Source of the DNA: Rhizorhabdus sp049889055
Lineage (GTDB): Bacteria > Pseudomonadota > Alphaproteobacteria > Sphingomonadales > Sphingomonadaceae
Direction of reading: 5' to 3'
NCBI RefSeq assembly: GCF_049889055.1
Contig: NZ_JBLTWO010000011.1
Coordinates: 48,755 to 112,754, forward strand
DNA: 64,000 nucleotides
In this document: in pieces, positions 1-8,244 of the stretch
Layout of the letters: every line of letters begins with the position of its first letter
Numbering within the stretch: the first letter of the stretch is position 1
The notes under the pieces: model-generated
Databases searched by the model: none
Told to the model about the DNA's origin: nothing
Seen by the model: only the letters and a program-made list of their open reading frames with translations
Made by a program: the position numbers and the translations under genes

Positions 1-735
1 GCCGATCGCCCGCATCGCAGGCAAGTCGGATGAAAGTTGCCGCGCCAGCAGAGCTTCTACTTCCTGGATAGCCCCCTGTTCCAGCATGGCTTCGAAGCGC
101 CTGTCGCAACGCTCGCGGAGCCAATCGCGCGGCGGCAGGAGGATGCGGGCGGCAATCGAGACGCGATCGGCGATCCCGCCTTCGAGCCGCCGTTGCCAGT
201 CCGACAGGGATGTCCCTGTCGACCGTACGACCTCCAGCGCGCGGGCGATACGGCTGCTGTCGTTCGGATGTAGATGGCCCATTGCCGGGTCCTCACGCAG
301 CAAGCTGGCATAGGCTTCGTCTGCGGGCAGGGCGCGGACCTCGGCTCTTACACCAGGATCGATATCCGGAACCGGCGCAATGCCGAACAGCAATGTACGC
401 AGGTAGAGCCCGGTGCCGCCGACGAGGATCGGCAGCCGGCCCTCGGATGCGGCCTCATCGATAGCCGCCTGCGCGTCGGCGGCCCAGTCGGCGGCGCTGC
501 ACGCGGTCGCGGCGTCGCGATAGCCGAACAGCCGATGCGGCGCGCGGGCTTCCTCGGCGGCGTCGGGGCGCGCAGACAGGATGCGCAGGTCGGCATAGAC
601 CTGGCTGGCATCGGCGTTGATCACGACGCCGTTGGACAGTTCGGCCAGCCGTACCGCCAATGCGGACTTGCCGCTGGCCGTCGGCCCCGCAATAAGCGCG
701 ACCGGAATCGTCGACGGGGAATTGCTTGTGTTCAT
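1..735 (-). CDS. miaA: tRNA dimethylallyltransferase MiaA (3' end beyond window)
   Basis: Transfers a dimethylallyl group to the N6 amine of A37 in tRNAs that read UNN codons, in the cytoplasm. The 245 visible residues carry the P-loop GPTASGKS (residues 17-24), the DASQVY substrate motif (42-47), HRLFGYRD and GGTGLYLR, all in family order. The gene runs off the left edge at ...AMRAIG, so roughly the last fifth is missing. ATG at 735 is chosen because the P-loop then sits at the usual distance from the N-terminus. It diverges from serB, and its start codon lies inside the serB reading frame. Confidence 0.95.
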   Translation of the reverse strand, partial: MNTSNSPSTIPVALIAGPTASGKSALAVRLAELSNGVVINADASQVYADLRILSARPDAAEEARAPHRLFGYRDAATACSAADWAADAQAAIDEAASEGRLPILVGGTGLYLRTLLFGIAPVPDIDPGVRAEVRALPADEAYASLLREDPAMGHLHPNDSSRIARALEVVRSTGTSLSDWQRRLEGGIADRVSIAARILLPPRDWLRERCDRRFEAMLEQGAIQEVEALLARQLSSDLPAMRAIG

Positions 736-1606
736 CGCCACCTTGATAGCATCCGAACGGCTCGCCGCAGGGGATATTTCCGCAGCCGAGGACCACATCC
801 GCTCGGCCGGCGCCACGCCGACCGGCCAGCTCTGGCTCGATGAGGGCGTTGCCTGCGATATCCGGTTCCAGGGCGATGCACCGGCGGTTCGCACCGCTCT
901 GGAAGGCGCGATCGGCAGCGTGGACGTCATCGTCCAGGTCGAGGCCGAGCGACAGCGGAAGATGCTCGTGGCCGACATGGATTCGACGATGATCACGATC
1001 GAATGCATCGACGAACTGGCCGACTATGCCGGGATCAAGCCGCAGATCGCCGAGATCACCGAGCGTGCGATGCGGGGAGAACTTGACTTCGAGGGGGCGC
1101 TCGATGCTCGCGTTGCCCTGCTCAAGGGGCTCGACGCGTCGGTGATCGATCGCTGCCATGCCGAGCGGGTCGTGCTGATGGGTGGCGCGTGCGAGCTCGT
1201 GCGCACGATGCGGGCGCACGGCGCCGACTGTTATCTCGTCTCGGGCGGGTTCACCGCGTTCGCCGACCGCGTGGCGGCGGACATCGGTTTCACTCGCGCC
1301 CTGTCCAACGTGCTGGAGATCGTCGATGGCAAGCTCGCGGGCACCGTCGCACGCCCGATCGTGGGGGCTGCGACCAAGCGGGAGACGCTGCTCGCTGAAG
1401 CGGCGGCGCATGGGATCGCGCCGGACGCCTGCCTGGCGGTGGGCGATGGCGCGAACGATATCCCGATGATCCAGGCGGCAGGCCTGGGCGTCGCCTATCA
1501 CGCCAAGCCCAGGACGGCGGCAGCCGCCGGAGCGCGGGTCGATCATTGCGACCTGACCGCGCTGCTCTATGCGCAGGGTTATGCCCGCAAGGATTGGGTG
1601 ATCTGA
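728..1606 (+). CDS. serB: phosphoserine phosphatase SerB
   Basis: Hydrolyses phosphoserine to serine, the last step of serine synthesis. HAD-superfamily motif I is DMDST (residues 83-87, with D83 and D85 as nucleophile and acid/base), motif II is in SGGFT, and motif IV is GDGAND near residue 240. At 292 residues it matches the alphaproteobacterial form, whose N-terminal part is a divergent ACT-like region. The frame is open further upstream, but GTG 728 follows a GGGGA site by about 7 nt and gives the normal N-terminus (M-FIATLIAS). The start overlaps the divergent miaA start by 8 bp. Confidence 0.93.
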   Translation: MFIATLIASERLAAGDISAAEDHIRSAGATPTGQLWLDEGVACDIRFQGDAPAVRTALEGAIGSVDVIVQVEAERQRKMLVADMDSTMITIECIDELADYAGIKPQIAEITERAMRGELDFEGALDARVALLKGLDASVIDRCHAERVVLMGGACELVRTMRAHGADCYLVSGGFTAFADRVAADIGFTRALSNVLEIVDGKLAGTVARPIVGAATKRETLLAEAAAHGIAPDACLAVGDGANDIPMIQAAGLGVAYHAKPRTAAAAGARVDHCDLTALLYAQGYARKDWVI

Positions 1607-1616
1607 ACCCGGAGGC

Positions 1617-2702
1617 TCAGGGCGCCACGGCGAAGCAAGTGGTGCCGGTCGCCTTGACGGCCGCACAGGCCTGCTGCGCGGCGGCGCGCGAGCCGAGTGG
1701 TCCGGCCTGGAGCCGGGTCAGCGTCTTCACCGGCGTGTAGGTCGGCGTCAGCGCCTTGAGACCGGCCTTGGCGGACAAGGACGTCCAGGCGTTGCGCGCT
1801 GCATCGGCGCTCGAGAAGGCGCCCAACTGGATCTTCCACCCGCCGCCGGCGACCGCGACCACCGCTTGTGGCGCACGGACGGCAGCCGGGGCCGGAGCGG
1901 CAGGACGCGTCGCAACCGATTTGGCGGGGGTGGGGGCGGGCTCGCTGGCCGGTGATGCGGCAACGCTCGGCGCCGTCCATGGCGTCGACGGCGCGGCCTG
2001 CGCCATCACGGGTGCGGGCGTCGGAGCGGGCGGCGGGGCCGAGGGCGGGACGCTGGCCTGACCGACCGGGGCTGGTACGACCGTGGTCCGCATCGTCAGC
2101 GGCGTTCCGGCCGGGCCGGTGCCGTCATTGGTCCGCAACATCGCGGTACGCTCGAGTTCGCGCGCGATTGCCAGTCCGGCCTGCTTCTGATTGTCGGGGA
2201 TGACCTGTTCCATCTGCATCAGGCTCTGGTTCGCAGCGCCGATATCGGCCGCTTTCGCGCGCATCATGAAAGCATAGGCGCGGGCCCAGTCTTTCGGCAG
2301 CAGGTCGCCGTTGAAATAGGCGGTGCCGACGACATATTGCGCACGGCCTTCGCCCCGGTCGGCGGCCTTGCGTAGCCAGGTCATCGCCTCTTCGCGTTGC
2401 CCGCTCTGGAACAGCATCAGCCCAAGCAGGGCCTGCGCCTGTTCATGTCCGGACGCGGCAGCCTTGCGATACCAGGCCAGAGCCTGGGCCTGGTCGACGG
2501 GTACGCCGCGGCCGAGCTTATAGGCCTGTCCAAGGTTGAACTGCGCATCGGGTTCGCCTGCTTCGGCCGGACCGCGCCATTCGGCGATCGCCTTGGGATA
2601 GTCTCCCGCCTTCCAGGCTTCCACGCCTTCCTTGACGCCGGCAACGGCCGGAGCACCCATCGCCACGCCGACCAGCGCAAGGCCCAGCACAAAGCTCTTC
2701 AT
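1617..2702 (-). CDS. Sel1-repeat / SPOR-domain envelope protein
   Basis: A 361-residue exported protein. A signal peptide (about residues 1-21, ending APAVAG) is followed by Sel1-type TPR units (about 25-165, such as DAQFNLGQAY...GVPVDQAQALAWYRKAA split over two repeats). Next comes a Pro/Ala-rich linker (about 200-280) and a C-terminal SPOR domain beginning near WKIQLGAFSS. SPOR domains bind denuded peptidoglycan at the septum; Sel1 repeats mediate protein contacts. ATG 2702 is preferred over upstream codons because it gives the signal peptide at once. It converges with serB, with 10 bp between stops. A role in cell-wall or division biology is inference from domains. Confidence 0.85.
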   Translation of the reverse strand: MKSFVLGLALVGVAMGAPAVAGVKEGVEAWKAGDYPKAIAEWRGPAEAGEPDAQFNLGQAYKLGRGVPVDQAQALAWYRKAAASGHEQAQALLGLMLFQSGQREEAMTWLRKAADRGEGRAQYVVGTAYFNGDLLPKDWARAYAFMMRAKAADIGAANQSLMQMEQVIPDNQKQAGLAIARELERTAMLRTNDGTGPAGTPLTMRTTVVPAPVGQASVPPSAPPPAPTPAPVMAQAAPSTPWTAPSVAASPASEPAPTPAKSVATRPAAPAPAAVRAPQAVVAVAGGGWKIQLGAFSSADAARNAWTSLSAKAGLKALTPTYTPVKTLTRLQAGPLGSRAAAQQACAAVKATGTTCFAVAP

Positions 2703-2809
2703 CGTCAACCGCCCCCGATTTCCTGTCGGCATCATCCAAGCTGCTGATAGCGCGAGATGCCGGCCTGTCGATAGCCCCCGCTGTCGGCTTTGCGATGCTC
2801 GCCGTCGCA

Positions 2810-2824
2810 TTAACCATAGCTTAG
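2810..2824 (+). promoter_or_regulatory. CtrA-like box TTAA-N7-TTAG
   Basis: TTAACCAT followed by AGCTTAG gives TTAA-N7-TTAG, one mismatch from the alphaproteobacterial CtrA consensus TTAA-N7-TTAA. It lies 52 bp upstream of the TPR gene at 2876 and 108 bp upstream of the divergent SPOR gene start at 2702, so it could serve either. Confidence 0.4.
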
Positions 2825-2875
2825 CGTGGGCCCTTTAGCCTTCCGGCCGACTTCCTTGGGCAAGGATGACGGAGC

Positions 2876-3979
2876 ATGACGGCGACGAGAGGAACGGCTG
2901 GGTTTGGAGCGATGTTACTGGCGCTGCCGAGCACGGCGAGTGCGGCAGTGCCTCTATCGGAGGTGGCTGCCGATGCGCCCGCGGCGGCATATGCATCGCA
3001 GCGCCTGCCCAGCGTCGACCCGCAGCTTCGCGCCGCCGAGGACGCCGTCCTGAGCAACCCGCAACACGCGCCATCCCGTCTGGCTCTCGGCGCGGCCTAT
3101 CTGGCGTCGGGTCGTTTCCTGTCCGCCGAGCAGGCACTGAACGACGCTCTGTTGCTCGATCCCGATGCGGCGGGCGCGCACATGCGTCTCGTTCTGGTGC
3201 AGATCGCTCTGGGCAAGAAAGCCGATGCGCTCGCAAGGCTCTCGGCAATGAAAACGGCGGGACGAGAAGCGGACATCGGTCTCGCGCTGGCTCTGGCGGG
3301 GGATATCGGAAGAGCGCACGGATTGTTGTCGGACGCTGCGCGTGACGACCGGGCGACGCCGCGCCTTCGCCAGAATCTCGCCTTCGTCGAAGCGTTGGCC
3401 GGCAACTGGGCCAGCGCGGCTGCGATCGCCGCTCAGGACGTGCCTCCCGAGCAGATGGCCGACAGGTTGCGTCGCTGGGCCACCATCGTCCAGCTTGGCG
3501 AAACGCCCGCATTTCAATTGGGAGCGCTGGTCGGTGTCCTGCCGCAGGCCGATCCGGGGATGCCGCCGGCGCTGGCCCTTGCGGATCGCACGACGGAAAC
3601 GGCCGCTTTCGCCTCGTCCAATGCCGTGGCACCGTCCCGGCCGGTTGCCGACGCTCTTCCCGAGCCCCAGCAGGAGCCGGTTCGTCCCGCTGCCTATACG
3701 GGGCCACCCCGGATGCGCGGTGTGCGGTCGGGCGAGGCCGATCCGGAGAGCCCGCCTTTGGCCGCTGCTCCGGTCCGCACCGACGGCCGGTCACTCTATC
3801 GCACCGGATCACGCCGGGGGATGACCGTGTCGACTCGCGCCAACCGTTTTCCGGTGCGGCTCGCAGCGGTCTGCGCGTCCGACGCCATGCCTGTGCTCGG
3901 TCGCGGGCGATTGCAGAGGATCAGCCTCTCCGGGAGCCCGCGTCGCACCCGCAAAGCGGGCCCCGAACGATCAGCCTAG
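2876..3979 (+). CDS. exported TPR-repeat protein
   Basis: A 367-residue protein with an N-terminal signal peptide (cleavage near STASAA) and tetratricopeptide-like helices at about residues 55-220 (for example ALGAAYLASGRFLSAEQAL and repeats after it). From about residue 240 the sequence is low-complexity, and the last 60 residues are Arg-rich with no recognisable domain. Similar sphingomonad TPR proteins can end in SPOR domains; no such motif is visible here. The 3' end overlaps the convergent dihydroorotase gene by 9 bp. The role is unknown; scaffold or assembly function is typical of TPR proteins. Confidence 0.75.
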   Translation: MTATRGTAGFGAMLLALPSTASAAVPLSEVAADAPAAAYASQRLPSVDPQLRAAEDAVLSNPQHAPSRLALGAAYLASGRFLSAEQALNDALLLDPDAAGAHMRLVLVQIALGKKADALARLSAMKTAGREADIGLALALAGDIGRAHGLLSDAARDDRATPRLRQNLAFVEALAGNWASAAAIAAQDVPPEQMADRLRRWATIVQLGETPAFQLGALVGVLPQADPGMPPALALADRTTETAAFASSNAVAPSRPVADALPEPQQEPVRPAAYTGPPRMRGVRSGEADPESPPLAAAPVRTDGRSLYRTGSRRGMTVSTRANRFPVRLAAVCASDAMPVLGRGRLQRISLSGSPRRTRKAGPERSA

Positions 3980-5200
3980 GGCGACCCCGCCCTTGATCGT
4001 CCGAAGCACCTTGCCCTGAACGGGAAGCCCGTCGAAAGGCGTGTTGCCAGCGTGCGAGGCCATCGCATCCGACGAAATCCGCCAGGGCTTGTCGGGATCG
4101 AACAGGATCAGGTCGGCCTCGGCCCCCACCGCCAGCGATCCGCCGGGCAGATCGAGCAGGCGCGCGGGCGTTGCCGACAGCAGCTCGATCAGCCTCGGCA
4201 GCCCGATGCGGCCGTCCCGAACCAGCGCCAGCGATAGCGACAGAAGCGTCTCCGCACCCGACATGCCGGGATCGGCATCGGCGAAAGGGAGGCGCTTCGC
4301 TTCGGGGCCCAGCGGATCGTGGCTCGAACAGAGCAGGTCGATGGTACCATCCGACAGCGCTTCGAGCGCGGCTTGACGGTCATCCTCGGAGCGGAGCGGC
4401 GGGGAAAGGCGCGCGAAGGTCCGGAAGCCGCCGACTGCGATGTCGGACAGCAGCAGATGCGCGGGGCTGATCCCGCAGCTGACCGGCAGGCCGCGGCGCT
4501 TTGCATCGCGGACGAGATCGAAGGCACGCCTCGTCGTCAGCTGGCGAAAATGAATCCGCGCGCCGCTCTGTTCGGCCAGCATGATGTCGCGCGCGACCGC
4601 CATGGCTTCGGCAATGGCGGGAGCGGCGGGCAGGCCCATGCGCGTCGCATATTCGCCTTCGGTTGCGACCGCGCCGGCGGTCAGGCCGCCATCCTCGGCG
4701 TGGCTGATCACGAGCAGGTCGAGTGCACGGGCGTAGGACAGGATGCGGTACATGACGCCCGCATCGGCGATCCAGCGCCGACCTGTGGCCACGGCGCAGG
4801 CGCCGCCCGCCTTCATCAGGCCCATTTCCGCCATTTCGGAACCCGCCAGCCCCTTGGTCGCGGCGGCGAGCGGATGAATCCACAGGTCGGGCTTGCCCGC
4901 AGCGGCCGCGCGCTGGACCAGCGCCGCATGGTCGAGCGGTGGCGACTGATCGGGCATCAGCACGGCGCGCGTGATGCCGCCGGCGGTAAAGGCCTTGAGG
5001 TCGATTGCGAAGACGCCGAGATCTATCAAGCCCGGTGCGACGTGCGCGCCGCCCGCGTCGATGCGCGGAACATCGACGGGGCATTCGAACAGACCGACCG
5101 CCGCGATCCGCCGGTCGCGGACGAGGATGCCGCCATTGGTGATCGTTCCGGCGGCGGGATCGACGATGCGTGCGTTGAGGATGGCGAGCGAACCGGTCAT
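3971..5200 (-). CDS. pyrC: dihydroorotase-like protein PyrC' (predicted inactive)
   Basis: Amidohydrolase-fold protein of 409 residues, directly downstream of pyrB with a 4-bp ATGA overlap. ATG 5200 is chosen for this overlap and for the GGAGGG site 6 nt upstream. Active dihydroorotases have a D-x-H-x-H metal motif; here the equivalent is LIDLGVF (58-64), without histidines. The later ligand motifs are also altered: HFRQ (218-221), SPAH (245-248), and CSSHDP (291-296) in place of TDHAPH. Known precedent: in pseudomonads an inactive PyrC' is needed to assemble the aspartate transcarbamoylase holoenzyme. The same structural role is inferred here, so a true dihydroorotase should be encoded elsewhere. 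Confidence 0.88.
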   Translation of the reverse strand: MTGSLAILNARIVDPAAGTITNGGILVRDRRIAAVGLFECPVDVPRIDAGGAHVAPGLIDLGVFAIDLKAFTAGGITRAVLMPDQSPPLDHAALVQRAAAAGKPDLWIHPLAAATKGLAGSEMAEMGLMKAGGACAVATGRRWIADAGVMYRILSYARALDLLVISHAEDGGLTAGAVATEGEYATRMGLPAAPAIAEAMAVARDIMLAEQSGARIHFRQLTTRRAFDLVRDAKRRGLPVSCGISPAHLLLSDIAVGGFRTFARLSPPLRSEDDRQAALEALSDGTIDLLCSSHDPLGPEAKRLPFADADPGMSGAETLLSLSLALVRDGRIGLPRLIELLSATPARLLDLPGGSLAVGAEADLILFDPDKPWRISSDAMASHAGNTPFDGLPVQGKVLRTIKGGVALG

Positions 5201-6147
5201 GCCCAACCCTCCACGCCACGCCGTTTGCGGGTCAGGACGTCGAGGCAGGCCATCCGCACCGCCACGCCCATCTCGACCTGCTCGGTGATCGCCGAGCGGG
5301 TCGGGTCATCGGCGACGCTGCTGGTGATCTCGACCCCGCGGTTCATCGGACCGGGGTGCATCACCAGCGCATCGGGCGCGGCGCGTTCGAGCCGTTCGGG
5401 CGTGAGGCCGTAAAGTGCATGGAACTCGCGCGGAGACGGCAGATAAGCCCCATCCATCCGTTCATTCTGCAGGCGGAGCATCATCACCACATCGGCACCG
5501 TCGAGCCCAGCATCGAAATCGCTGAACGGGATCGCGCCCATCCGGTCGATCGCGGCAGGCATCAGCGTTGGCGGCGCGATGACGCGGACTTCGGCGCCCA
5601 GGGTGGTGAGTGCGAGAATGTTCGAGCGCGCGACGCGGCTGTGCAGGATATCGCCGCAGATCGCGACGATGAGCCCCGCGATCCGGCCCTTGCGGCGGCG
5701 GATCGTCAGCGCGTCGAGCAGGGCCTGGGTCGGGTGTTCGTGGCGCCCGTCGCCGGCATTCAATACGGGGCAGTCGACCTTGTCGGCGATCAGCTGGACC
5801 GCGCCCGACGACTGGTGCCGGATGACGATCATGTCGGCGCGCATCGCGTTGAGCGTCATCGCGGTATCGATCAGCGTCTCACCCTTCTTCACGCTCGACG
5901 CGCCGACCTGCATGTTGACCACGTCGGCGCCGAGGCGCTTGCCGGCGATCTCGAAGGACAGCAGCGTCCGTGTCGAATTTTCGAAAAAGGCATTGATCAG
6001 CGTCAGGCCGGACAGGCGATCGTCATGTTTGCTGGTCGCGCGGTTGAGCGCGATCCACTGCTCGGCTTCGTCGAGCAGGAACAGGATCTCGTGCGGCAAA
6101 AGCCCGTAAATGCCGGTGAGATGGCGGTGCGGGAAGGATACAGACAT
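5197..6147 (-). CDS. pyrB: aspartate carbamoyltransferase catalytic subunit PyrB
   Basis: Condenses carbamoyl phosphate and aspartate to N-carbamoyl-aspartate, the committed step of pyrimidine synthesis. The carbamoyl-phosphate loop FENSTRT (residues 55-61) and HPTQALLD (138-145) are intact, as is the C-terminal MHPGPMNRG. Length (316) is normal. It is translationally coupled to the inactive PyrC' downstream, which fits the dodecameric PyrB-PyrC' type of enzyme. The run with ruvX upstream suggests one leftward transcript. Confidence 0.97.
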   Translation of the reverse strand: MSVSFPHRHLTGIYGLLPHEILFLLDEAEQWIALNRATSKHDDRLSGLTLINAFFENSTRTLLSFEIAGKRLGADVVNMQVGASSVKKGETLIDTAMTLNAMRADMIVIRHQSSGAVQLIADKVDCPVLNAGDGRHEHPTQALLDALTIRRRKGRIAGLIVAICGDILHSRVARSNILALTTLGAEVRVIAPPTLMPAAIDRMGAIPFSDFDAGLDGADVVMMLRLQNERMDGAYLPSPREFHALYGLTPERLERAAPDALVMHPGPMNRGVEITSSVADDPTRSAITEQVEMGVAVRMACLDVLTRKRRGVEGWA

Positions 6148-6210
6148 TAAAGCCGCGCCATAGGGCAGGGCGGGGACGATCTCAAGCGGGCTTTGGGGGC
6201 TGCTCGTGCC

Positions 6211-6666
6211 TCAGATCATTGCGTCGATCGCGCCCTGCAGGATGTAGGAGGCCGCCAGCTTGTCGACCAGTTCGGCCCGGCGCGCCCGGCTGGCGTCCGC
6301 GTCTAGCAGGGTGCGCGTGACCGCCTGGGTCGACCAGCGCTCGTCCCACAGCAATATCGGCAGGTCCATCGCCTCGATATTGCGGGCGAAAGCGCGGACC
6401 GACTGGGTACGCGGCGAATCGCTGCCGTCGAGGTTGAGCGGCAGGCCGATCACGAGTCCGGTGACCAACTGCGCCGTCACCAGTTGCCGGAGCTTGGCCG
6501 CGTCGACGGTGAACTTGGTCCGCTGGATCGTCTCGGCGGGGCTGGCGATCGTCCAGCTTGCGTCGCACAGCGCGATACCGATCGTCTTGGTGCCGACATC
6601 GAGCCCGGCGAGGCGGCCACGAGCGGGCAAAGCGTCACGGAAGTCGAGGGTGGAGCTGGTGATCAT
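6211..6666 (-). CDS. ruvX: Holliday junction resolvase-like / pre-16S rRNA nuclease RuvX (YqgF)
   Basis: A 151-residue RNase H-fold protein with the family motifs LDVGTKTIGIALCD near the N-terminus, GLPLNLDG in the middle, and DERWST, carrying the conserved acidic residues. YqgF proteins process the 5' end of pre-16S rRNA and resemble Holliday junction resolvases. ATG 6666 overlaps the stop of the upstream hydrolase gene by 4 bp (ATGA), so the two are probably co-translated. The frame is open far upstream but has no family sequence there. Confidence 0.92.
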   Translation of the reverse strand: MITSSTLDFRDALPARGRLAGLDVGTKTIGIALCDASWTIASPAETIQRTKFTVDAAKLRQLVTAQLVTGLVIGLPLNLDGSDSPRTQSVRAFARNIEAMDLPILLWDERWSTQAVTRTLLDADASRARRAELVDKLAASYILQGAIDAMI

Positions 6667-7805
6667 CGGCCGAGATAGGCCGCGCTGCGCCGCGCCGCAT
6701 CCGCGCGGATGTTGGCCCAGAACAGCGCATAGTCGAACACATGATAATTGTTGCCCGGCATGACGAAGCGGTCGAACCCCTTGGGTGGCGCACCGATCAG
6801 CAGCACCCCCGACGGATCGCAGCGCGCGCCGACGACGCCCGGCTTCACATCTGCGCCCATATAATCGCTTCTCGGGACGAGAGCGCCGATATTGGCGGCG
6901 GGAGCGGCTGCGCTGTCGGGCAAGCCGGTCAGCGGATTGATGCAGATCATGGCCGTACCCTTGCGCGGCGCGCCGGTCAGACCGATCGAGGACTCGAAGA
7001 TCTGCCGTATCTGGCGGGGTTCGGCCGGTTCGGCGAAGCTCTGCCACGACAGGATGCAGCCGGCCTCGTCGGCGCGGGTGCAGGCCGGAAGGCCAAGCGC
7101 GGGAACGTCCGCCTCTACCGAGATCGGCCAACCGACAAGATAGGCGGCGACGATGCGCTTGGCGATCGGCTTGCCCGCGACCTTGTCTTTCAGCAGCCGC
7201 ATCAGGTGCACCGTACCCTGGCTGTGCCCCGCGAGCAGGATCGGGCGGTTGGCCGGCAACTGCGCTAGAAAGGCTTCAAAGGCCCGCTCGACATCGCCAT
7301 AGGCCAGGTCGAGCGCCTTCGCCGCATCGGGCGCGTCGGTCATGAAGGTACCGAGCGTCGCCGAGCGGTATCGCGGCGCCCAGATCGCGCCCATGCCGTT
7401 GAAAGCGCTCGCCTCGCTCCACGCAAAGACGCGCAGCCACTGGCGCGATTCGGCATTGGCGATCGGCGCGTTCCAGCTGGCCTTGCTGTAATAGGTCGTC
7501 GGCGGGACGTAGAACACCGCGACCTCGGGCCTGCTCGCGGCGGGCGCGACGCCTTCCGGCAACCAGCGCGCGGGATCGTCGGGCAGGTCGGGGCGCGAAA
7601 GCCAGGCAGCGGCGCTGCGATAATCAGGGGCCGGGCCGGCCGCCGCCGCATCGAAGCGCCCGCCGGGCACGAAGGTCATGCGCAACAGCTGGTCCTGGAA
7701 CAGCGACCAGGTCAGTCCGGCGGCCAAGGTGAGCACGATCAACCCCGCGATCAGGTAGAGGAAACGGCGAGCGAGCAAGGACGGCTCCGTCTGCGAGTGC
7801 GACAT
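6663..7805 (-). CDS. DUF3089 alpha/beta-hydrolase-like membrane-anchored protein
   Basis: A 380-residue protein with one N-terminal membrane anchor (about residues 13-33, FLYLIAGLIVLTLAAGLTW) and a DUF3089-type hydrolase domain. The nucleophile elbow GHSQGT is visible mid-protein, with the block VFYVPPTTYY typical of the family upstream. The C-terminal NNYHVFDYALFWANIR may supply the catalytic His. The substrate is unknown; esterase or lipase-like activity in the periplasm is inferred. It heads the ruvX-pyrBC' run. ATG 7805 is used because it starts right before the anchor; the frame continues upstream antisense to gatCA without family sequence. Confidence 0.85.
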   Translation of the reverse strand: MSHSQTEPSLLARRFLYLIAGLIVLTLAAGLTWSLFQDQLLRMTFVPGGRFDAAAAGPAPDYRSAAAWLSRPDLPDDPARWLPEGVAPAASRPEVAVFYVPPTTYYSKASWNAPIANAESRQWLRVFAWSEASAFNGMGAIWAPRYRSATLGTFMTDAPDAAKALDLAYGDVERAFEAFLAQLPANRPILLAGHSQGTVHLMRLLKDKVAGKPIAKRIVAAYLVGWPISVEADVPALGLPACTRADEAGCILSWQSFAEPAEPRQIRQIFESSIGLTGAPRKGTAMICINPLTGLPDSAAAPAANIGALVPRSDYMGADVKPGVVGARCDPSGVLLIGAPPKGFDRFVMPGNNYHVFDYALFWANIRADAARRSAAYLGR

Positions 7806-7956
7806 CAACGACGATCGGGGCAAGTGCGTAGCGGGCAATCGCGCATGCGTCCAATGGGGATCGTGCGGGCAGATGAGGGAGTTGGTGCGCCCGTTTCGGT
7901 CGCGATACGTCATGCCGCCCTTGCCGCCGCGCGGCCCGGATGCTAGCCGCGCGGCC

Positions 7957-8244
7957 ATGTCAGTCGATGCCGCAACCGTCCGCAAGATCGCGAGCCTGGC
8001 GCGGATCGCCGTTACCGACGGCGATGTGGAAGCCATGGTTCCCGAACTCAACAACATCCTGGGCTGGATCGAGCAGCTTGGCGAAGTCGACACCGATGGT
8101 GTCGACCCGCTGGCTGCCGTCATCCCCAACCACCAGCGCCTGCGCGCCGACGTCGTCACCGATGGCGACATTCGCGACAAGGTGCTGGCGAACGCGCCCC
8201 AGGCCGAACATGGCTTCTTCGCCGTTCCGAAGGTGATCGAATAA
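7957..8244 (+). CDS. gatC: Asp/Glu-tRNA amidotransferase subunit C
   Basis: GatC (95 residues) holds GatA and GatB together in the GatCAB complex that converts Glu-tRNA(Gln) and Asp-tRNA(Asn) to Gln- and Asn-tRNA. It shows the typical start (ATVRKIASLARIAV), the ILGWIEQLGEVDTDGV helix and the C-terminal FFAVPKVIE. ATG 7957 gives the family N-terminus. The stop overlaps the gatA start by one base (TAATG). Confidence 0.96.
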   Translation: MSVDAATVRKIASLARIAVTDGDVEAMVPELNNILGWIEQLGEVDTDGVDPLAAVIPNHQRLRADVVTDGDIRDKVLANAPQAEHGFFAVPKVIE

